64,000 nucleotides of DNA from Corynebacterium casei LMG S-19264 (GCF_000550785.1 NZ_CP004350.1:476009-540008), one strand, 5' to 3'; shown: positions 27,016 to 35,766, numbered from the stretch's first letter. The notes: generated by a model not told the origin, from the letters alone. A program made the numbers and translations.

Positions 27016-28379
27016 ATGCCACGCCCTGGGGTCAAAATGTTCTTTGGATCCAGAGCGTTCTTAATCAGTTGCTGGGCATGGCGGGTTGCGCTGTCTATTT
27101 GCAATGGCAATTCAGCCTGTTTGACCATTCCAATGCCGTGTTCGCCGCTGATAGTTCCTCCCAGTTTGAGAGCAAGGCGGGTGATGTCGTCGATGACGAC
27201 TTCTGCTGCGGCATAGCCTTCTGGAGTGTCATCGGCTTCAACAGTGGGGTGCAGGTTGCCGTCACCGGCGTGGGCAACGACTGAAACTTCCAATCCGCGT
27301 GCGGCCGAAATCTCGTCGATGCCATGAAAGATGGTGGCGAGTTCGCCAATTGGTACCGCGACATCGCAGGAAACTCGCAGTCCCTTCGCGCTGAGAGCGG
27401 GATTGGCCAAGCGGCGTGCTTCCAACAGGCTGTCACCTTCGGCGATGATGGCTTCGGTGGCGCCAAATTCGCGGCATAGCTGGGTGGTCTCGGTGGCAGA
27501 TGCCTCTGCGTGCAGTCCGGTGAACTGGCCGATGAGCAATGCACTGCCGTTTGCTGGGAGGCCAGATGGCTTGTATTGCTCGATGATTTGCACGCTGCGG
27601 GCATCCAAAAGCTCCAAAACTTCTGGCTTCTGTGCGCCGTTCACGATAGCTGTCACCGCGCGCCCGGCATCCTCGATCGAGTCGAAGCTGGCGCGGAACA
27701 CGCGCGGAGTTCCAGGTGCAATTGGTTTGAGCCGAACGGTAGCGCTAGTGACCACACCGAGCGTTCCCTCCGAACCGACGAACAAGCTGGTCAAGTCCAA
27801 GCCCACAACATTCTTTATTGTCCGCGCACCGGTGTGCAGGATACTGCCGTCGGCGAGAACAACCTCGAGCGAAGCTACTGAATCACGCGTAACTCCGTGG
27901 CTAACACAGCGAAGCCCACCGGCATTTGTTGCGATGTTGCCGCCGATGGTGGAGATTTCAGCACTGGCTGGATCGGGGGCGAAGAAGAGATCGTGCTCAG
28001 CCGCTGCCTGATTCAGCCTGGCGTTGATAACTCCGGCTTGGACCTTAGAGAGTCGGTTCACCGGGTCGATCCAATCGATCTGGTTCATGCGCTCCAAAGA
28101 GATGACGAGTCCATCAGCATAAGCGAGCGCACCACCACTCAAGCCCGTACCAGTTCCACGCACCGAAACTGTCACTCCATTGCGATTAGCCCACTGAAGT
28201 GCCGTGGATACTTCCTCCGTTGTTTCAGGGAAGACTGCAGCGAGTGCTGTGCCTTCAGGGCTATAACGTGACTCATCCCGCGAAACGTGGTCCAGCTCAG
28301 CGCCTTCCGATACGAATCGGTCTGTAAAGAATTCACGAAGTTCATCAGTCGGAGGGGTGGTCAATGCGTGTGAGCTCAT
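27012..28379 (-). CDS. FAD-linked 2-hydroxyacid dehydrogenase (GlcD / D-lactate dehydrogenase type)
   Basis: A 455-residue flavoprotein. The N-terminal FAD-binding PCMH domain (about 40-215) carries VRGTGTGLSGGALAY and GGNIATNAGG; the C-terminal FAD-oxidase domain has HAGDGNLHP and SGEHGIGMVK. These fit GlcD and D-lactate dehydrogenases, which oxidise D-2-hydroxyacids and pass electrons to quinone. The ATG at 28379 is chosen for its AAGGA 4 bases upstream; a TTG four codons earlier is less likely. No GlcE/GlcF genes are adjacent. Confidence 0.9.
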   Translation of the reverse strand: MSSHALTTPPTDELREFFTDRFVSEGAELDHVSRDESRYSPEGTALAAVFPETTEEVSTALQWANRNGVTVSVRGTGTGLSGGALAYADGLVISLERMNQIDWIDPVNRLSKVQAGVINARLNQAAAEHDLFFAPDPASAEISTIGGNIATNAGGLRCVSHGVTRDSVASLEVVLADGSILHTGARTIKNVVGLDLTSLFVGSEGTLGVVTSATVRLKPIAPGTPRVFRASFDSIEDAGRAVTAIVNGAQKPEVLELLDARSVQIIEQYKPSGLPANGSALLIGQFTGLHAEASATETTQLCREFGATEAIIAEGDSLLEARRLANPALSAKGLRVSCDVAVPIGELATIFHGIDEISAARGLEVSVVAHAGDGNLHPTVEADDTPEGYAAAEVVIDDITRLALKLGGTISGEHGIGMVKQAELPLQIDSATRHAQQLIKNALDPKNILTPGRGI

Positions 28380-28581
28380 GAAGTCCTTCAATCTTTGTTC
28401 AGGGTTGCAGGGCTGCAGAGCTGATTAAAAGCTTTCTGTGAAGCCTAACGCCTTCCCAATCGGCTCGTGCCGAAATATTCAATTAGTCCAGCTCTGGAAG
28501 CATCCGCAATGCGCGAATTCAGCAAGCGGGTACCAACGCGGGGAAACATGGGCGCCAAACCGAATCGAAAACGTCGAAAGC

Positions 28582-28599
28582 CGACACCCGAAGGTGTCG
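28582..28599 (-). terminator. Stem-loop downstream of doxX
   Basis: CGACACC and GGTGTCG pair as a perfect 7-bp stem with a 4-base loop. On the minus strand it is followed by CTTTCGACGTTTTCG, a broken T-run. The remaining bases between 28380 and 28657 show no convincing gene. Confidence 0.5.
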
Positions 28600-28657
28600 A
28601 CTGAAGTGCGGTTGAAGATATATAGCGCTAGTTTGATTCCAGGTGATTGACTGGAAG

Positions 28658-29119
28658 CTAAGCAGCTACAGGGGTCTTAACTGATGCTTCCTTGTTCTTG
28701 AAAATGAAGCGGTCTGCGGCGTACTGGCCAGGACCTGCGGTAAGGAAGATGACTGCGCCGGCAGCGATGGTCATGACCAGCTCCCACCCGTTGCCGTCAA
28801 TCATGACGCCGGAGGCGAAGTGTCCACCCCAGATACCAGCGCCAATCATCTGCAGAACTACAAGACCTGCAGCAATGCGGGTGATAAGGCCAATGAGGAT
28901 TAGGATGCCGCCGACGAGCTCGACGACGGAAGCAATAGGAGCGGCAATGCCTGCGGCGGGAACGCCCATGCCGTTGAATGCTTCGGTGGTGCCTGCAATA
29001 GTCCATTCGTTGAACTTCTGCCAGCCATGGGCAATGAGGACAGAACCGAGGATGATACGTGCAATGAGAAGTCCTGCGGACTCAACCGGTGACTTAAAGC
29101 TTGAAGTTAAATTAAGCAT
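28658..29119 (-). CDS. DoxX family membrane protein
   Basis: A 153-residue protein with four membrane helices and the DoxX pattern LLIARIILGSVLIAHGWQKF near the N-terminus. Family members are linked to redox or sulfur metabolism and membrane-associated oxidoreductase complexes, without a settled activity. The ATG MLNLTSS is chosen because a promoter places the transcript start at it (leaderless); there is no Shine-Dalgarno. Confidence 0.88.
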   Translation of the reverse strand: MLNLTSSFKSPVESAGLLIARIILGSVLIAHGWQKFNEWTIAGTTEAFNGMGVPAAGIAAPIASVVELVGGILILIGLITRIAAGLVVLQMIGAGIWGGHFASGVMIDGNGWELVMTIAAGAVIFLTAGPGQYAADRFIFKNKEASVKTPVAA

Positions 29120-29125
29120 GAGGGA

Positions 29126-29154
29126 AGTGTAAACCACTCATGTTGTCGCATCAA
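29126..29154 (-). promoter_or_regulatory. Promoter of doxX, leaderless
   Basis: Reading the minus strand, -35 TTGATG (29149-29154) and -10 TACACT (29126-29131) are 17 bases apart. The -10 box ends 6 bases before the ATG at 29119, so the transcript should begin at or next to the start codon. Confidence 0.65.
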
Positions 29155-29221
29155 CTTAAACCTTTAACTAATTTCAAATGAGTGAATTGCAGCAGAGTGA
29201 AGCTGGAGTGAAGGGGATGCA

Positions 29222-29941
29222 TTATTTCCAGCTCCTGCGTGGATCGTGTTGTGCAACTTGGCGCAATTGGCTGCCTGTAATTGCCCATGCTGGGTAGGTG
29301 TTATCGATTGCCTGAAGTACAGAAAGCATGTCGTTTAGGCGATGCCTTATATTAGTTTCAAGCAAATTCTCTTGATGTGAAACGCGATTTCGTAGTCGTG
29401 TAAGGCGTTCAATTCTCTTGCCTATTTCTTTGCGGGAAGCGTCAGAGTTTTGAATTCGAGGAAAAGCTTTGTGAAGCCCTTCCTGCCAGAGAACCTGAGC
29501 CCGTTGTCTATGAGCCGGGAGTGCTTCACCCAGAAGATTTGCCCAATTTCCAAGTGACAATTGGGCGATTACATCGTCATGAGTGAGTGGCGCATTTTTA
29601 CGGCGATGTCCGCTTGTTCGATGCTTGGATGCGTTCGCCGCCCGTCGCCGAGCTTGAGCGAGGGGTCTCTTGAACATCTCATGAAGGAGCTCGCCTGTCT
29701 GGTGTTCGAGAGACCAATCTCGGTATCCGCAGGCCTGGTAATTCCATTCCTGAAGCACAAGGTCCATTGAATTTCGGGTCAGGACTTCAAAGTGTGAAAG
29801 CTGGGAATGGATTGCGCCGGCTAGCTGGGTATTCCATCGATAAAGTTGAATCGCTTTTTCAAGGTTCTGGTCGGCGGCGTTGAGATATCGTATGAAGCGA
29901 GCCGCGCCGAGCATTCTGTCTATTTCAGCCTTTGTTTTCAT
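29222..29941 (-). CDS. Abi family (AbiF/Abi_2-like) HEPN protein
   Basis: A 239-residue predicted RNA-cleaving abortive-infection protein. The C-terminal LRNRVSHQE contains R184-X4-H189, the catalytic pattern of HEPN ribonucleases, and LSLGNWANLLG at about 129 fits the Abi_2 family. The middle (95-115) is strongly basic. It is flanked by doxX and menB with no other defence gene, so it is a stand-alone unit. AbiF relatives are known to be paired with a small structured RNA encoded just upstream, and a 28-bp perfect palindrome lies there here. Defence or toxin function is inferred from family, not shown. Known family members are usually somewhat longer. Confidence 0.8.
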   Translation of the reverse strand: MKTKAEIDRMLGAARFIRYLNAADQNLEKAIQLYRWNTQLAGAIHSQLSHFEVLTRNSMDLVLQEWNYQACGYRDWSLEHQTGELLHEMFKRPLAQARRRAANASKHRTSGHRRKNAPLTHDDVIAQLSLGNWANLLGEALPAHRQRAQVLWQEGLHKAFPRIQNSDASRKEIGKRIERLTRLRNRVSHQENLLETNIRHRLNDMLSVLQAIDNTYPAWAITGSQLRQVAQHDPRRSWK

Positions 29942-30035
29942 AGAATTCGATGGTATCTTTGGAAGTAGAGCGTCGATGTAGGTCGGTGCACTTTACCCCA
30001 CAGCCCCGAGCAATTGCTCGGGGCTGTTGTTTTTC
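29942..30035 (-). ncRNA. Candidate structured RNA upstream of the AbiF-like gene
   Basis: Immediately upstream of the HEPN gene lies a perfect 28-base palindrome (30000-30027), arms ACAGCCCCGAGC and GCTCGGGGCTGT around AATT. Reading towards the gene it is followed by GGGGTAAAGTGCACCGACC and a segment ending CTCTAC that can pair imperfectly with GTAAAG. AbiF genes are known to carry a conserved upstream RNA motif, so an antitoxin or guide-type RNA is plausible. Alternatively, the palindrome with the T-run after it on the plus strand is simply a terminator for plus-strand transcription. Ends are approximate. Confidence 0.45.
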
Positions 30036-30133
30036 GAAAATCTTTCATCTACCAGTTGTTTTGTTGGCTGGTTTGTCTGATTAGTTTTCGCCTTTTTTGA
30101 AAGTCAGAACTTGACAAAGACTATGGTTTGAAA

Positions 30134-30157
30134 AATTGCCCACTAAAGTGGGCAATT
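30134..30157 (-). terminator. Rho-independent terminator of menB
   Basis: AATTGCCCACT and AGTGGGCAATT form a perfect 11-bp stem with a 2-base loop. On the minus strand it is followed by TTTC, and it lies about 100 bases after the menB stop. It separates menB from the AbiF-like gene. Bases 30158-30258 show no further feature. Confidence 0.85.
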
Positions 30158-30258
30158 CGGTTCCGAATGGACGAGATCCTTGGCTGAGAAGGAGCTAGGA
30201 GTGCGCACCTGCTAGTGCCGATTCACGACCGTGGCTGCAAAGATGGAGAATCCGTTTC

Positions 30259-31206
30259 TTAGTAGTAGTACGGGAACTCTTCCCAGTTAGGGTCGCGCTT
30301 TTGGAGGAAGGAGTCGCGGCCTTCGACGGCTTCGTCGGTCATGTAGGCGAGGCGGGTGGCTTCGCCGGCGAAGACTTGCTGGCCCATGAGGCCGTCGTCG
30401 GTGAGGTTGAAAGCGAACTTCAGCATGCGCTGCGCGGTGGGGGACTTGGTGTTGATTTCGCGGGCGGCATCGATAGCTTCTTGCTCAATATCCTTGTGGT
30501 CGGCCACGATGTTAACCGCGCCCATCTGCTGCATGCGCTCAGCGGAGTAGGTGCGGCCTAGGAAGAAGATCTCGCGGGCGTACTTTTGGCCAACCATCTT
30601 TGCCAGGTAGGCAGAGCCGTAGCCGGCGTCGAAGGATCCGACATCGGCGTCGGTCTGCTTGAAAGCGGCTTCCTGGCGTGATGCGATGGTCAGATCACAG
30701 ACCACGTGCAGGGAGTGCCCGCCGCCGGCGGCCCAACCATTGACCACGGCGATGACAACCTTCGGCATGGTGCGAATCAGGCGTTGTACTTCCAAGATGT
30801 GCAGGCGGCCGCCTTCCACCTTTTCACGGGCGGCATCAACAGTATCGGCGGTTTCACCATCGGCGTAGCGGTAGCCGGAGCGGCCACGGATACGCTGGTC
30901 GCCACCAGAGCAAAATGCCCAGCCGCCATCTTTTTCACTTGGACCATTGCCGGTCAGCAGCACGGTGCCCACATCCGGGGTGCGGCGCGCATGGCCGAGC
31001 ACGTGGTAGAGCTCATCCACGGTGTGCGGACGGAAAGCATTGCGGACCTCAGGGCGGTCAAACGCGATACGCACGATGCCGTTCGCGCGGCCTTCACCCA
31101 CGTGGCGGTGGTAAGTGATGTCAGTGAGGTCGGAAAAACCTTCCACTGTGCGCCACTGGGAGGCATCGAAAGGGTTGTCAGTGCTATAAGTTCGGGTTGC
31201 AGTCAT
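30259..31206 (-). CDS. menB: 1,4-dihydroxy-2-naphthoyl-CoA synthase
   Basis: Crotonase-fold enzyme that closes the naphthoate ring of o-succinylbenzoyl-CoA. It has 315 residues. The oxyanion and CoA regions WAFCSGGDQRIRGRSGY, VVNGWAAGGGHSLHVVCDLTIAS and DVGSFDAGYGSAYL are conserved as in mycobacterial MenB. It is divergent from menC, 35 bases apart. Confidence 0.97.
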   Translation of the reverse strand: MTATRTYSTDNPFDASQWRTVEGFSDLTDITYHRHVGEGRANGIVRIAFDRPEVRNAFRPHTVDELYHVLGHARRTPDVGTVLLTGNGPSEKDGGWAFCSGGDQRIRGRSGYRYADGETADTVDAAREKVEGGRLHILEVQRLIRTMPKVVIAVVNGWAAGGGHSLHVVCDLTIASRQEAAFKQTDADVGSFDAGYGSAYLAKMVGQKYAREIFFLGRTYSAERMQQMGAVNIVADHKDIEQEAIDAAREINTKSPTAQRMLKFAFNLTDDGLMGQQVFAGEATRLAYMTDEAVEGRDSFLQKRDPNWEEFPYYY

Positions 31207-31241
31207 GCACTCTAATCTAGTCGCCGGCTAAACTAGGCAGC

Positions 31242-32267
31242 ATGCAGATCGACGATATCCTAGACCGCGCGCACGTTGTCGCGCTTCCACTGGCCGTAAA
31301 ATTCCGCGGAATCACCACGCGTGAAGCACTACTGATTGATGGCCCGGCAGGCTGGGGCGAGTTCTCACCATTTGTGGAATATGGTCCGCAAGAATCCGCG
31401 TCGTGGCTAGCCGCAGGTCTGGAAGCAGCTTACGAAGGTTTCCCCGAACTGGTGCGAGACAGAGTCGAAGTCAACGGCACCATCCCAGCGGTTGCGGCAG
31501 AGCAAGTGCCGGAATTAATGAACCGATACCCAGGCGTGCGCACCTGGAAAGTAAAGGTGGCTGAGCCAGGACAAAGCCTGCACGACGATATCGCGCGGGT
31601 TAACGCCGTGCGCGAATATGCGAGTGAGCATAACCCGAGTTTGTCTCCCATTATTCGGGTTGATGCCAACGGCGGCTGGAGCGTGGAGGAGGCCATTGCA
31701 GCGGCAAAAGAAATGATGCCGCTGGATTACATGGAGCAGCCATGCCGGACAGCTGAGGAGCTCGCTGAGGTACGCAGTCAGCTCATGCGCAACGGATTGT
31801 TTGTGCGCGTTGCCGCGGATGAATCCATTCGTAAGGCCAATGACCCCTACCGGGTGGCGGAGTTGCAGGCGGCAGACGTGGCAATCGTCAAGCCTGCTCC
31901 CTTAGGCGGTGTGCGCAAGACCCTGGAGATTGCGCGCAACCTGCGCGCGCGGCACATGGATGTCACTGTTGCCTCCGCGCTGGATACGGCCGTTGGTATT
32001 TCCATGGGTTTGGCAACCGTGGCGGCACTGCCGAAGATTTATGACGATGAAGATATTGATGTAATTCCATCCGCTGCGGGGCTTGCTACGGGCTCATTGT
32101 TCTTGGAAGATGTGGCGGCACCGCGCCAGCTTGTGGGTGGCGCCCTGCCCGCAGCGCCTATCGCCGCCGAATTAGATCGGCTGGAAGCGCTCGTTGCGCC
32201 CGCTGAGCGCCGCGACTGGTGGTTTAATCGCGTTCGTGAATGCTATTCGGTATTGAATTCAAAATAA
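31242..32267 (+). CDS. menC: o-Succinylbenzoate synthase
   Basis: Enolase-superfamily dehydratase that makes o-succinylbenzoate from SHCHC. It has 341 residues. The acid/base lysine is in TWKVKVAE, the metal ligands in IRVDANGGW, DYMEQPC and AADESIR, and the second lysine in VAIVKPAPLGG. All active-site residues are present. It starts the rightward men segment. Confidence 0.95.
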   Translation: MQIDDILDRAHVVALPLAVKFRGITTREALLIDGPAGWGEFSPFVEYGPQESASWLAAGLEAAYEGFPELVRDRVEVNGTIPAVAAEQVPELMNRYPGVRTWKVKVAEPGQSLHDDIARVNAVREYASEHNPSLSPIIRVDANGGWSVEEAIAAAKEMMPLDYMEQPCRTAEELAEVRSQLMRNGLFVRVAADESIRKANDPYRVAELQAADVAIVKPAPLGGVRKTLEIARNLRARHMDVTVASALDTAVGISMGLATVAALPKIYDDEDIDVIPSAAGLATGSLFLEDVAAPRQLVGGALPAAPIAAELDRLEALVAPAERRDWWFNRVRECYSVLNSK

Positions 32268-32329
32268 TTTTCCCAGCCGGTGACCTGCGGTTGTTCACCT
32301 GGTGTTAATTTTCCATGCAGGTCAGCCTG

Positions 32330-32358
32330 TTGTGAGGTGATTAACAGCTGGATACTCT
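32330..32358 (+). promoter_or_regulatory. Promoter of the VWA-protein gene
   Basis: -35 TTGTGA (32330-32335) and -10 TACTCT (32353-32358) are 17 bases apart. The -10 box ends 8 bases before the ATG at 32367, so the transcript is leaderless or nearly so. Confidence 0.55.
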
Positions 32359-32366
32359 AGGGTGGC

Positions 32367-34301
32367 ATGGGCACAGGCAAAGTAGTAGCAGGCATTCTGA
32401 CGGTCCTTGGGCTTGCCGCAACCAGCGCGCCAATTGCGATGGCGCAGGAGTCGCAAGAAGCCGGGGAAAATAACGTACCTCCAACCATGCTCATCCTTGA
32501 CGCGTCTGGCTCCATGGGGGAAACCGATGCTGGCGGGCAGACCCGCATGGACACCGCCAAGGAAGCAACGCACACCTTCCTGGATGGCGTTCCGGAGGAT
32601 TCTGAACTTGGATTCATCACCTACGGCACGGGGACTTCCAATGCGCCGGAAGAGCGCGAGGCCGGCTGTGAAGATGTGACCACCCTGGCGCCGCTAGCCA
32701 GCGGGCAGCTGGATGATATCCGCGGGGAAGTCGATGGCATTGAGGCCTCCGGCTACACCCCGATGGGACCAGCCTTGCGCCAGGCTGCTGATGAACTTCC
32801 TGAAGAAGGCGCGCGCAACGTGGTGCTGGTGTCAGACGGCATTGATACCTGCGCGCCACCACCGGTCTGTGATGTGGCGAAAGAACTACATGATCAAGGC
32901 ATTGACCTGATCATCAACACCGTGGGCTTCTTAGTTGATGGTGAAGCGCGCGCCGAGCTTGAGTGCATAGCTGAAGCGGGCGGCGGTCAGTACCTGGATG
33001 CCAATGATGCTGATAGCTTGGCTGAATCCATGCGGGTGCTGCACACACGCTCAATCAACGCGTATGAGTCAGACTTGGAAGAATACGAAGGCTCCGATAG
33101 TGAAACCGCGCCAACGGAAGTGCCCGCGGACGTGGAGGCTTTCTCCTCACCGCTGCATGATCCAGGTGCAGCACTTAATGAAATCAACAGCCCTGCCCAG
33201 CACTGGCGCATTCCAGTAGAAGAAGGCGAGCGCCTGGCCATTTCAGGTCTGACCGTTCAGCCGCCGAGCTTTGGTGGGTTGTTTGATACCCGGTTCGGTA
33301 TGAGCCTGGATTTCGCGGACTCTGCATGCCGGGCTTCAGACTGGAATCAGGTTGATTCCAGCTCAGCGCAGGGTGTGCAGGCAGTCGCAGCCATCAGTGA
33401 GATCGCAGGCGAAGAGTGCGGTGCAGATGGCTACGTGGACTTTTCTATCTCGCGCGTTGGCAATTATCTTGAAGGCCAAGATATCCCGATGGAACTGAAA
33501 ATCACCCGCTTTGCCGGTGAGGACGTCAGTGAGGTACCAGACCCTGAAGCCGAATCTGAACTTGGTGAAGTCAGCATTCCGGAAAACACCGAGACCGCTG
33601 CACCTGGTACTTGGTTTGATGATGCAGCTGAGCTGCCCGATGGCAATGAGCAGGGCGTGAGCGCCGATATTGTTCCGGGTGAAACGCACTTTTACAAGGT
33701 GCCTGTGGAATATGGTCAGCGTCTTGCCGCAGCCATTCAAAATGATGGCACGGATGTTGAGCGCGGGAGCGGTATCTCCGTGGACCAGCTGGTGGTTAAC
33801 GTCTATAACGAAGCCCGTCAACCGGTGCTGCCTTCGGAAAACGTGCAGCTCAATAATGATGATCCCAAGGTCTTCGGCCATGCCGCGCCCCTGAACTACC
33901 GCAACATGGAAGAGGGTGACAGTAGCACCGGCCGCTTGTACCAAGACGGCGACCAATACATCGCGGTAAACTACCAACGGATGTCCAACAGCGGCAATGA
34001 AGAAGTCGGCGACGGTGAACAACACACCGCCCGCTACTCACTCGCAGCACTAGTAGACGGCGAAGCACAACCCGGCCCAACCTTTACTGCAGCCTCCGCA
34101 GATTCCGATTCTGAAGCACCAGCCGAAGACTCCGAAGATGTAGAAGCCGATGATGCTGCGGCAGATTCCCTTGAGGACAGCGAACAAGGTAGCAGTGCTT
34201 CAGAGGGCATTGGCGTTATTGCTTGGGTGCTGCCGGGCCTTGTGATGTTGGTTATCGCAGGCGTGGTCTTTGTGTACTTCTCAAAGTCGAAGAAAAAATA
34301 G
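32367..34301 (+). CDS. Secreted von Willebrand factor A domain protein, membrane-anchored
   Basis: A 644-residue surface protein. The signal peptide (about 1-27, ending AMAQ) precedes a VWA domain (about 35-225) with the metal-binding MIDAS motif LDASGSMGE. A large beta-rich region of unknown fold (about 260-585), an acidic Ser/Asp/Ala-rich linker, and a C-terminal membrane helix followed by KSKKK come next, so it is held in the membrane facing outward. VWA domains bind protein ligands through a divalent metal. It lies inside the men cluster but has no visible link to quinone synthesis. Confidence 0.88.
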   Translation: MGTGKVVAGILTVLGLAATSAPIAMAQESQEAGENNVPPTMLILDASGSMGETDAGGQTRMDTAKEATHTFLDGVPEDSELGFITYGTGTSNAPEEREAGCEDVTTLAPLASGQLDDIRGEVDGIEASGYTPMGPALRQAADELPEEGARNVVLVSDGIDTCAPPPVCDVAKELHDQGIDLIINTVGFLVDGEARAELECIAEAGGGQYLDANDADSLAESMRVLHTRSINAYESDLEEYEGSDSETAPTEVPADVEAFSSPLHDPGAALNEINSPAQHWRIPVEEGERLAISGLTVQPPSFGGLFDTRFGMSLDFADSACRASDWNQVDSSSAQGVQAVAAISEIAGEECGADGYVDFSISRVGNYLEGQDIPMELKITRFAGEDVSEVPDPEAESELGEVSIPENTETAAPGTWFDDAAELPDGNEQGVSADIVPGETHFYKVPVEYGQRLAAAIQNDGTDVERGSGISVDQLVVNVYNEARQPVLPSENVQLNNDDPKVFGHAAPLNYRNMEEGDSSTGRLYQDGDQYIAVNYQRMSNSGNEEVGDGEQHTARYSLAALVDGEAQPGPTFTAASADSDSEAPAEDSEDVEADDAAADSLEDSEQGSSASEGIGVIAWVLPGLVMLVIAGVVFVYFSKSKKK

Positions 34302-34305
34302 GAGC

Positions 34306-34962
34306 CTACTTCAGGTTCTGAGTAGCTAGGTACTCCAAGATGGCCTTGACGCGGCGGTTGTCCTCGGATGCGTCAAGGCCTAGTTTCATGAAGATGTTGG
34401 AGACATGCTTGGCCACCGCCGCTGATGACAGCACGAGCTTGGAGGCGATGTCTTTGTTGGACATGCCCTGTGACATGAGCTCGAGGACTTCTTGTTCACG
34501 CGGGGTGAGCGTGGCAAGACCGGAGCGCGACGTGGACATTAAGGCGCTGGCAACAGTCGGGTCAATGACGGTGCCGCCGCTTGCCACGATGGCGAGGGAA
34601 TCCAAGAAAGAAGCGACTTCGCTGATGCGGTCTTTGAGCAGGTAGCCGGTACCACCCGTGGCATCGGCGAATAGCTCGGAAGCATAGACTGGCGCGACAT
34701 ATTGGCTGACCACCATGACCGCTAGGTTTGGGTAGGTCTCACGCAGGGTTACTGCTGCCTGCAGGCCATCATCAGACATGGATGGAGGCATACGCACGTC
34801 TGTAATAACAACGTCCGGGACCTGTTCTTTAACCACCTCAATGAGCTCAGGCGCGCTGGAAGCCTGCCCGATTACTTTATGCCCGCGGCGCTCAAGGAGC
34901 CCTGCGATACCTTCACGAAGAAGTGCTGAGTCATCGGCCACCACGATGGAAAGTTCTGCCAT
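34306..34962 (-). CDS. NarL/LuxR-family response regulator
   Basis: A 218-residue regulator. The receiver domain has the phospho-acceptor Asp55 in VITDVRMPP and acidic pocket VADDS; the C-terminal LuxR-type HTH is LTPREQEVLELMSQGMSNKD. It pairs with the histidine kinase immediately upstream (9-base gap). The divergent ABC operon, across a palindrome, is the likely target. Confidence 0.93.
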   Translation of the reverse strand: MAELSIVVADDSALLREGIAGLLERRGHKVIGQASSAPELIEVVKEQVPDVVITDVRMPPSMSDDGLQAAVTLRETYPNLAVMVVSQYVAPVYASELFADATGGTGYLLKDRISEVASFLDSLAIVASGGTVIDPTVASALMSTSRSGLATLTPREQEVLELMSQGMSNKDIASKLVLSSAAVAKHVSNIFMKLGLDASEDNRRVKAILEYLATQNLK

Positions 34963-34971
34963 TGCTACTCC

Positions 34972-35739
34972 TTAGTCCTGTTCTTTGCTGCCTTTGTCAA
35001 TTTTCCCTGCGGTGCCACTGCTTGCAGCGGTGCCGATAGTAAAAGTGGGTTGCCCGCGGTCAACCAACAGTGGAATCCGCGCGGAAACGCTGGTGGGACC
35101 GCCTTCGGGGGAGGTGATTTCCAGCCAGCCGCCGAAGGCATCGAGCCTATCGCGCATGCCGGCAAGCCCCGCGCCGGGCTTGAGGCGAATGCCGCCGGGG
35201 CCTTGATCCACCACCGTGATGTGTAAGTGCTTGTCCGCGATGAGAAGAACGGAAACGTCGGCGCCGGGGGCGTGCTTGGCGGAGTTGGTCAGTGCTTCAG
35301 CGCAGAAGAAATAGCCGGCGGCAAGAACGCTGGGGGATAGCTGCGGCAAGGGATGTGGTGCCGAGACCAGCACGTGCGGGCCGTAGCCGGCGGCCATGTC
35401 TTTGACCGCGGCCACTAGTCCGCGGTCAGCAAGAACTTGCGGGTGGATGCCATGCACGGTTTTGCGCAGGGCATCCAAGCCATCGTTGAGGTCCTGCTGC
35501 GCGGCGCGGATGAGTTCATCTACCTCCGGCGGGGCATCAAGCAGTGCCTCGCCCAGTTTGATGGATGCTGCCACAAGGTATTGCTGGGTACCGTCATGTA
35601 AGTCGCGCTCAATGCGGGAGCGTTCCACCTCATAGGCATCGGCGATGGCGCGCCGGGATTTGGTGAGCTCAGCTATCTTTTCTGCCTGCGTTTGCTCACT
35701 CGTTACACCGGGTTTGTCGCGGTTGCGCTTTCTCCACAT
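34972..35739 (-). CDS. Cytoplasmic histidine kinase (HisKA_3 type) without sensor domain
   Basis: A 255-residue kinase. The dimerisation/phospho-acceptor helix has RDLHDGTQQYLVAAS (His48), followed by an HATPase domain with NSAKHAPG and DQGPGGIRL...GAGLAGMRDRL. I chose the start MWRKRNRDKP because the upstream extension runs into the divergent ABC gene. No membrane helices or input domain are present, unlike most kinases of this class, so it must sense through a partner, possibly the linked ABC permease. Confidence 0.9.
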   Translation of the reverse strand: MWRKRNRDKPGVTSEQTQAEKIAELTKSRRAIADAYEVERSRIERDLHDGTQQYLVAASIKLGEALLDAPPEVDELIRAAQQDLNDGLDALRKTVHGIHPQVLADRGLVAAVKDMAAGYGPHVLVSAPHPLPQLSPSVLAAGYFFCAEALTNSAKHAPGADVSVLLIADKHLHITVVDQGPGGIRLKPGAGLAGMRDRLDAFGGWLEITSPEGGPTSVSARIPLLVDRGQPTFTIGTAASSGTAGKIDKGSKEQD

Positions 35740-35748
35740 GCCACCCAG

Positions 35749-35766
35749 GGTAGTGCCAGCACTACC
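35749..35766. promoter_or_regulatory. Palindrome between two-component system and ABC operon
   Basis: GGTAGTGC-CA-GCACTACC is a perfect 8-bp inverted repeat lying 10 bases before the kinase ATG and 59 bases before the ABC ATPase start. Its position suits an operator for the adjacent LuxR-type regulator. Confidence 0.6.

Noticed and set aside
28438..28650. Open frame of 70 codons between the dehydrogenase and doxX genes
   Set aside because: It contains the doxX terminator stem and has no start signal or protein-like composition.
30000..30027. Palindrome upstream of the AbiF-like gene as an ordinary terminator only
   Set aside because: Not fully rejected: the T-run on the plus strand allows it, but no plus-strand gene ends there, so the RNA explanation was kept as a candidate.
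32331..32346. TGTGAGGTGATTAACA as a GlxR (CRP-type) site
   Set aside because: Only the left half matches TGTGA; the right arm TAACA departs from TCACA, and the sequence overlaps the -35 box, so a promoter is the simpler reading.
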